In this document: positions 5,715-10,576 of the stretch, piece by piece | Numbering within the stretch: the first letter of the stretch is position 1 | Layout: each line of letters starts with the position of its first letter | Assembly (NCBI GenBank): GCA_022822245.1 | Contig: JAJECB010000286.1 | Coordinates: 1 to 10,576, forward strand | Length of the DNA stretch: 10,576 bases | Direction of reading: 5' to 3' | Source of the DNA: Gammaproteobacteria bacterium | Lineage (GTDB): Bacteria > Pseudomonadota > Gammaproteobacteria > HK1 | Position numbers and translations under genes: made by a program | Notes under the pieces: generated by a model | Seen by the model: the letters and a program-made list of their open reading frames with translations, nothing else | The model's database searches: none | What the model was told of the DNA's origin: nothing

Positions 5715-6446
5715 ATGAAGAGAGTTCTTGCCGCGCTCCTGTTCCTGCTCATTCTGGTCGGAGGGCTTGCCGCGATGCCTCGCGCGGACCTCTTGCACGC
5801 GGTGGGTACCGCAAAGGACTTGGTGGACGCGCTGGTGGATGGCATCCGCCCTGCCATGGAGCAGGTGGCAGGACGAGCCGATCGCATTTTCGACACGGTT
5901 GAGGAGCACATCAAAGGGCCAACGCCCAATGTCGTCGACAGGGCCCCCCGAAGTCGGGCGCGGGTGCCGGAATCCACCGGACGGTTGGTGGGGGAGGGGC
6001 GTGATCGCACCGAGCGAACGATGCCCAAGGTGCACCGTCCGGGCGGTATTTCGGGATCTGCACGCGTGATTGATGGCGATACGCTCATGGTCGGCTCGAA
6101 ACGTGTTCGGCTCTTTGGGATCGACGCACCGGAATTGGATCAACGCTGTCGCGCCGCGGGCCGTTCCTGGCCTTGCGGGAAAGAAGCGACTCGGGCTCTT
6201 GCGGGTCGGATCGACGGCTTGCAAATTGCCTGCGACGAGCGAACGCGGGACGATTATGGGCGTTCGGTCGCGGTATGCCGGCGCGGCGGCACCGACCTCA
6301 ACCGGTGGATGGTCGCTCACGGTTGGGCTCTTGCGTATCGCAGGTACTCACAGGAGTACGTCGGCGCGGAGCGGGCGGCGAAATCTTCGAGACGAGGAAT
6401 GTGGCGGGGAGAGTTCGTCCCGCCGTGGGAGTGGAGGCGGGGTTAG
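5715..6446 (+). CDS. Thermonuclease (staphylococcal nuclease-like) family protein, secreted or membrane-anchored
   Basis: This 243-residue protein begins with a positively charged start and a hydrophobic stretch (4-20, LAALLFLLILVGGLAA), which is a signal peptide or membrane anchor. Residues 22-105 form a spacer: a probably helical part to about 67, then a proline- and arginine-rich part. The SNase domain covers about 115-235. Equivalents of the S. aureus nuclease active site are seen: D120/D122 (VIDGDT, Ca2+ ligand region), R132, D137 and E140 (RLFGIDAPE), and R183 (DDYGRSVA). The enzyme should therefore cleave DNA or RNA outside the cytoplasm in a Ca2+-dependent way. C145, C154, C173 and C188 could form disulphides. 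AGGA lies only 2 nt before the ATG, a poor ribosome binding site. GC content is visibly lower than in both flanking genes, which suggests separate acquisition. The biological role is unknown. Confidence 0.9.
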   Translation: MKRVLAALLFLLILVGGLAAMPRADLLHAVGTAKDLVDALVDGIRPAMEQVAGRADRIFDTVEEHIKGPTPNVVDRAPRSRARVPESTGRLVGEGRDRTERTMPKVHRPGGISGSARVIDGDTLMVGSKRVRLFGIDAPELDQRCRAAGRSWPCGKEATRALAGRIDGLQIACDERTRDDYGRSVAVCRRGGTDLNRWMVAHGWALAYRRYSQEYVGAERAAKSSRRGMWRGEFVPPWEWRRG

Positions 6447-6454
6447 CGGCAACC

Positions 6455-6472
6455 GAGGCGAAGGATCGCCTC
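6455..6472. terminator. Hairpin after the nuclease gene, possible terminator
   Basis: GAGGCGA (6455-6461), a 4-nt loop AGGA and TCGCCTC (6466-6472) form a perfect 7-bp stem 9 nt after the nuclease stop codon. The following ATTCACTT is only weakly T-rich, so an intrinsic terminator is possible but not clear. It lies between the nuclease gene and the oxoprolinase gene. Confidence 0.4.
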
Positions 6473-6506
6473 ATTCACTTCGCTATCACCAATTCGGGAG
6501 AATGCG

Positions 6507-9500
6507 ATGAGCGGCGGAACGACGACGGGAGGGGGCTGGCAGTTCTGGATTGACCGCGGCGGCACGTTCACGGACGTGGTGGCACGCCGTCCGGACGGCG
6601 GTCTCGAGACTCACAAGCTCCTCTCCGACAACCCGGAGCACTACCGGGACGCCGCCATCCAGGGGATCCGGGAGGTCCTCGGTCTTGGTGCAGGAGCGCC
6701 AGTCCGTGGGGTGGACGCGGTCAAGATGGGCACCACCGTCGCCACCAACGCGCTCCTCGAGCGCAAGGGCGACCGCACCCTCCTCGTCGTCAACCGGGGG
6801 TTCCGGGACGCGCTCCGGATTGGCTACCAGACGCGGCCGCGCCTCTTCGACCTTCGCATCGTGCTCCCCGAGATGCTCTACGAGCGGGTGGTCGAGGTCG
6901 ATGGGCGGGTCGGGGCGGGCGGCGAGCTGATCGCGCCCCTCGATGCGGCGCGGGCGGAAGCGGAGCTCCGGGCGGCCTTCGCGGACGGGATCCGCTCGGT
7001 CGCCATCGTGCTCATGCACGGCTATCGCTTCCCGGAGCACGAGCTCGCTCTCGGGCGGCTCGCGCGGGAGATCGGATTCACCCAGGTCTCGACGAGCTAC
7101 GAGACGAGCCCGCTCATGAAGCTCGTCGGGCGCGGCGACACCACTGTCGTCGACGCCTACCTCTCGCCTCTCCTTCGCCGCTACATCGACCAGGTCGCGG
7201 CGGAGCTCGGCGAGGGGGTCCGCCTCATGTTCATGCAGTCGAACGGCGGCCTGACGGACGCCCGCCGCTTCCAGGGCAAGGACGCAATCCTCTCCGGCCC
7301 GGCGGGGGGCATCGTGGGGGCGGTGGAGACGGCGGCCCGGGCCGGGCGCGAGCGCATCATCTCCTTCGACATGGGGGGCACCTCCACCGACGTCGCCCAC
7401 TACGACGGGGACTACGAGCGGGCCTTCGAGACCCTGGTGGCCGGGGTGCGGATGCGCGCGCCGATGATGATGATCCACACCGTGGCGGCGGGCGGGGGCT
7501 CGATTCTCGCCTTCGACGGGGCCCGCTACCGGGTCGGCCCCGAGTCGGCCGGGGCGGACCCCGGGCCGGCCTGCTACCGGCGGGGCGGGCCGCTTTGCGT
7601 CACCGACTGCAACGTCCTTCTCGGCAAGCTCCAGCCCGAGTTCTTCCCGCGGGTGTTCGGCCCCGGTCAGGACCAGCCTCTCGACCGCGAGGCGGTGGTC
7701 GCCGGCTTCGAGGCGCTCGCGGCGGAGATCGCGGCCAGCCCGGCGGGGGAGGGCCGGCCCGCCCCGTCCGCGGTCGAGGTCGCGGAGGGCTTCCTTCGCA
7801 TCGCGGTCGACAACATGGCGAACGCGATCAAGTCCATCTCCGTTCGCCGCGGCTACGACGTGACCGGCTACACCCTCAACTGCTTCGGCGGGGCGGGCGG
7901 ACAGCACGCCTGCCTCGTCGCGGACGCGCTCGGCATGACCCGGGTCATGATCCACCCCTTCGCGGGCGTGCTCTCGGCGTACGGGATGGGGCTCGCCGAC
8001 GTGCGGGCGCTCCGGGACCGGGCGGTGGAGGCCCCCCTCGACGACGCGGGGGCGGAGGCGCTCGGCCGGGCCCTCGACGAGCTCGCGGACGAGACCCGCG
8101 CGGAGCTCGCTGCTCAGGGAATCGGGGAGGAGCGGATCCGGGTCCTTCGCCGCGCCCACGTCCGCTACGACGGAACGGATACCTCGGACCTCGTGGAAGC
8201 GGGCGGCGCGGACGAGATGCAGACCCGGTTCGAGGACGCCCACCGGCGTCGCTACGGCTTCATCATGCCGTGGAAGGGGCTCGTCATCGAGGCCGCGTCG
8301 GTCGAGGCGATCGGTTCGGTGGAGACGGACGCCAATCCCTTCGCGGCGGAGGGCGAGGGCGGGCCGGCGAAGGGCGGCGACCCGGGGGCGGCTCCGCGGT
8401 CCGAGCCGGTCGCCCGGGCCGGGGTGTGGTTCGGCGGCGAAGAGCGCGAGACGCCGATCTACCCGCGTGACGCGCTCGCCGCGGGCGCGGTGCTCGACGG
8501 GCCCGCCGTCATCCTCGAGTCCACCGCGACCACCGTGGTGGAGCCCGGGTGGCGGGCGACCCTCGCCGCGAGCGGCGACCTCGTCCTCGCGCGGGTGGTG
8601 CCGCTGCCCCGCGAGTCGGCGGCCGGCACCGACTGCGACCCGGTCATGCTGGAGGTGTTCAACAACCGCTTCATGTCCATCGCCGAGCAGATGGGGCTCA
8701 CCCTCGAGAACACCGCCCTCTCGGTCAACATCAAGGAGCGGCTCGACTTCTCGTGCGCGCTCTTCGATCCGGACGGGATGCTCGTCGCCAACGCGCCGCA
8801 CATCCCCATCCACCTCGGCTCGATGGGCGAGAGCGTGGTCACGGTGGCGCGGGAGAACCGGGGGCGGATGAAGCCGGGCGACGTCTTCTGCGTGAACGCG
8901 CCCTACAACGGCGGCACCCACCTCCCGGACGTGACGGTCATCACCCCGGTGTTCGATGAGGACGCCGGGCCGGACGCGCTCGCCGGGCCCGGCGCGCCCC
9001 GCATCCTGTTCTTCGTCGCGAGCCGGGGCCACCACGCGGACATCGGCGGGTCCATGCCGGGCTCGATGCCCCCCGACGCGCGCACGGTGGAGGAGGAGGG
9101 GACCCTCTTCGACAACTTCATGCTGGTGGACGGGGGACGCTTCCTCGAGGACGAGCTCCGCGCCCACCTCGGGGCGGGGCGGTGGCCGGCCCGCAACCCG
9201 GACCAGAACGTCGCCGACCTCAAGGCCCAGATCGCGGCCGGGGCGAAGGGCATCCAGGAAGTGCGCCGGATGATTGATGATTTCGGGCTCGACGTGGTGC
9301 ACGCGTACATGAAGCACGTGCAGGACAACGCCGAGGAGCAGGTGCGCCGCGTGATCGACGTGATGCGCGACGGCGAGTTCGACCTCCCTATGGACATCGG
9401 GAGCCGGATTCGGGTGCGGATCGCCTTCGACAAGGCGCGACGCGCGGCGACGGTCGACTTCACTGGCACGAGCGGGCAGCTCCCCAACAACTTCAACGCC

Positions 9501-10202
9501 CCGTCCGCGGTGGCCCGCTCCGCGGTGCTCTACGTCTTCCGCTGCCTCGTCGAGGACGACATCCCCTTGAACGACGGATGCCTCAAGCCCATCCGGATCG
9601 TCATCCCCGAGGACTCGATGCTCGCCCCGAAGTACCCGGCGGCGGTCGCGGCGGGGAACGTCGAGACGAGCCAGGCCCTCGTCGACGCCCTGTTCGGCGC
9701 GCTCGGGGTCGCGGCGGAGAGCCAGGGCACGATGAACAACATCCTGTTCGGGAACGATCGCCACCAGTACTACGAGACGGTGTGCGGCGGGGCCGGGGCG
9801 GGGCCGGGCTACGACGGGACCTCGGCCGTGCACACCAACATGACCAACACCCGCCTGACCGACCCCGAGATCCTGGAGTGGCGCTACCCGGTGGTGCTGG
9901 AGAGCTTCGGGATCAACCGCGGGAGCGGCGGGGCGGGGCGCTGGCGGGGCGGGGACGGAAGCGTGCGCCGCATCCGGTTCCTGGAGGCGATGGACCTCAC
10001 GGTGCTGTCCCAGCACCGCATCGTCCCGCCCTACGGGCTCGCCGGCGGCGAGGACGGCCGCTGCGGGCGGAACTGGGTGGAGCGAATGGACGGGACGCGG
10101 GACGAAATGACCGGCCAGGACCACCGCCACGTCGACGCGGGCGACGTCTTCGTCCTCGAAACCCCCTCCGGCGGCGGCTACGGCCCCCCGCCCCCCGGCT
10201 AG
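6507..10202 (+). CDS. oplAH: 5-oxoprolinase (ATP-hydrolysing), fused HyuA-HyuB type
   Basis: This 1231-residue cytoplasmic enzyme matches the usual length of single-chain 5-oxoprolinase. The reaction hydrolyses 5-oxo-L-proline (pyroglutamate) to L-glutamate with ATP. The N-terminal hydantoinase/oxoprolinase domain opens with IDRGGTFTDVVARRPDG (15-31) and continues with KMGTTVATNALLERKGDR (73-90), which closely resembles human OPLAH. The HyuA domain holds LSGPAGGIVGAVET (262-275), the ATPase-like DMGGTSTDVAHYDG (288-301), VAAGGGS (326-332) and GPESAGADPGPACY (344-357). CFGGAGGQHAC follows later. The HyuB half starts near residue 710 (DPVMLEVFNNRFMSIAEQM) and includes VNAPYNGGTHLPD, SRGHHADIGGSMPG and the terminal TPSGGGYG. 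GGGAG (6496-6500) precedes the ATG by 6 nt. It stands alone, with no transporter or pyroglutamate peptidase gene alongside. Related hydantoinases act on other cyclic amides, but the fused form and the N-terminal signature favour oxoprolinase. Confidence 0.94.
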   Translation: MSGGTTTGGGWQFWIDRGGTFTDVVARRPDGGLETHKLLSDNPEHYRDAAIQGIREVLGLGAGAPVRGVDAVKMGTTVATNALLERKGDRTLLVVNRGFRDALRIGYQTRPRLFDLRIVLPEMLYERVVEVDGRVGAGGELIAPLDAARAEAELRAAFADGIRSVAIVLMHGYRFPEHELALGRLAREIGFTQVSTSYETSPLMKLVGRGDTTVVDAYLSPLLRRYIDQVAAELGEGVRLMFMQSNGGLTDARRFQGKDAILSGPAGGIVGAVETAARAGRERIISFDMGGTSTDVAHYDGDYERAFETLVAGVRMRAPMMMIHTVAAGGGSILAFDGARYRVGPESAGADPGPACYRRGGPLCVTDCNVLLGKLQPEFFPRVFGPGQDQPLDREAVVAGFEALAAEIAASPAGEGRPAPSAVEVAEGFLRIAVDNMANAIKSISVRRGYDVTGYTLNCFGGAGGQHACLVADALGMTRVMIHPFAGVLSAYGMGLADVRALRDRAVEAPLDDAGAEALGRALDELADETRAELAAQGIGEERIRVLRRAHVRYDGTDTSDLVEAGGADEMQTRFEDAHRRRYGFIMPWKGLVIEAASVEAIGSVETDANPFAAEGEGGPAKGGDPGAAPRSEPVARAGVWFGGEERETPIYPRDALAAGAVLDGPAVILESTATTVVEPGWRATLAASGDLVLARVVPLPRESAAGTDCDPVMLEVFNNRFMSIAEQMGLTLENTALSVNIKERLDFSCALFDPDGMLVANAPHIPIHLGSMGESVVTVARENRGRMKPGDVFCVNAPYNGGTHLPDVTVITPVFDEDAGPDALAGPGAPRILFFVASRGHHADIGGSMPGSMPPDARTVEEEGTLFDNFMLVDGGRFLEDELRAHLGAGRWPARNPDQNVADLKAQIAAGAKGIQEVRRMIDDFGLDVVHAYMKHVQDNAEEQVRRVIDVMRDGEFDLPMDIGSRIRVRIAFDKARRAATVDFTGTSGQLPNNFNAPSAVARSAVLYVFRCLVEDDIPLNDGCLKPIRIVIPEDSMLAPKYPAAVAAGNVETSQALVDALFGALGVAAESQGTMNNILFGNDRHQYYETVCGGAGAGPGYDGTSAVHTNMTNTRLTDPEILEWRYPVVLESFGINRGSGGAGRWRGGDGSVRRIRFLEAMDLTVLSQHRIVPPYGLAGGEDGRCGRNWVERMDGTRDEMTGQDHRHVDAGDVFVLETPSGGGYGPPPPG

Positions 10203-10576
10203 CGCCTGGATATCCGTGACGGGCGGTGTCGGCCTCGAGCGGAACGAGCCAGAGAGAATCCTCTGACCCTATGGGTTGCTGGCCCGCTGATGCTCCTACT
10301 CGTGGCGCTTGACGCGCTCGAGGGTCAGGAGCGCGCTGCCCGGGGACACGGCGAACACCGGGAAACCGTTTCTCATCTCGGATGCGGCGGAGCGCTGTTG
10401 AAGCCGATGCCGGGCGAGCCTCGCTCGGTCTGCGCCTAGCCCTACCGAGTAGCCACAAATCAGTCTGGACATCAGGACCCTACAACATATTGTTTCCACA
10501 CGTAATTGTCCGGAACGACCTCTCACGAAGGCTTGGTTGGGCCGGTGTTGACACCCGAAATCGAGCTGTTCAGGAT
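10203..10576. other. 374 bp without an intact recognised gene
   Basis: No ribosome-bound, family-like reading frame is visible on either strand. The first 100 bp hold only small inverted repeats (CAGAG/CTCTG around 10250-10265, ACCC/GGGT around 10266-10276) that could weakly end the oxoprolinase transcript. The minus strand at 10296-10424 carries an antitoxin-like fragment, described separately. Around 10475-10510 the DNA becomes AT-rich. GGTGTTGACACC (10542-10553) is a near-palindrome close to the window end. Composition is less GC-rich than the oxoprolinase gene. Confidence 0.6.
10296..10424 (-). pseudogene. Possible remnant of a VapB-like antitoxin C terminus
   Basis: The minus strand encodes ARLARHRLQQRSAASEM followed by RNGFPVFAVSPGSALLTLER and the ending VKRHE. 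The RNGFPVF-V-PG-x3-(V/L)T-E pattern ending a few residues later is characteristic, as I remember it, of the C-terminal toxin-wrapping tail of a class of small VapB-type antitoxins. In that class the pattern follows an ELARRGL-like segment, which LARHRLQ may represent. The expected N-terminal ribbon-helix-helix or AbrB-like DNA-binding part is not recognisable: the frame upstream to 10526 reads as unrelated sequence rich in cysteine and arginine. No PIN-domain toxin follows. I therefore read it as a decayed, toxin-less fragment. This is recognition from memory and could be coincidence. Confidence 0.35.

Noticed and set aside
6486..10130. A 1214-codon open frame on the minus strand, antisense to the oxoprolinase gene
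   Set aside because: Its protein is a low-complexity Arg/Pro/His/Val-rich string with no recognisable fold. Long antisense frames arise from codon bias in very GC-rich genes, and the plus-strand product is a clear family match.
1..10576. CRISPR array, tRNA or rRNA genes, intact insertion sequence or phage genes
   Set aside because: No regularly spaced repeats, cloverleaf with a TTCRANTC arm, ribosomal RNA sequence, transposase or phage protein was recognised on either strand.

Overview
The window comes from a GC-rich bacterium, most likely a member of Pseudomonadota. That assignment rests on a Zur-type Fur protein closest in layout to proteobacterial Zur, a zinc-operator-like palindrome with a GTTATAAC core, and short palindromic intergenic repeats of a kind common in proteobacterial genomes. 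Genus and species cannot be read from the sequence. By eye, the first 2.2 kb, the nuclease gene (5715-6446) and the right-hand end are less GC-extreme than the dioxygenase, dinB, SDR and oxoprolinase genes, so the window looks like a mosaic.

Positions 1-2162 form a zinc-homeostasis module. A COG0523 (CobW/ZNG1-type) G3E GTPase gene runs leftward off the window edge. Divergent to it is a two-gene unit: zur, then a second COG0523 GTPase with a histidine-rich linker. The 114-bp gap between them holds an imperfect palindrome (445-460) that resembles a Zur operator and overlaps a plausible -10 element on each strand. One site could therefore control both transcripts when zinc is plentiful. The GTPases would act under zinc starvation, probably delivering zinc to client proteins. 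Two perfect tandem hairpins (2231-2298) close the module.

Positions 2440-5640 hold ordinary chromosomal genes. A PhyH-family Fe(II)/2-oxoglutarate dioxygenase (+) converges on dinB, DNA polymerase IV (-). A REP-like imperfect inverted repeat lies between their 3' ends. dinB diverges from an SDR oxidoreductase (+), and that gap holds a second, unrelated hairpin element of about 87 bp.

Positions 5715-10202 hold a secreted or membrane-anchored thermonuclease-family protein with a long N-terminal spacer. It is followed by a 1231-residue 5-oxoprolinase of the fused HyuA-HyuB type, which would hydrolyse 5-oxo-L-proline to glutamate using ATP. Positions 10203-10576 contain no intact gene that I recognise. 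The minus strand carries what looks like the C-terminal tail of a decayed VapB-like antitoxin.

No undescribed defence or mobile system is evident. The most informative part is the divergent Zur/COG0523 module. Its Zur lacks one of the expected regulatory zinc ligands and carries an additional Cys/His cluster at the N terminus.
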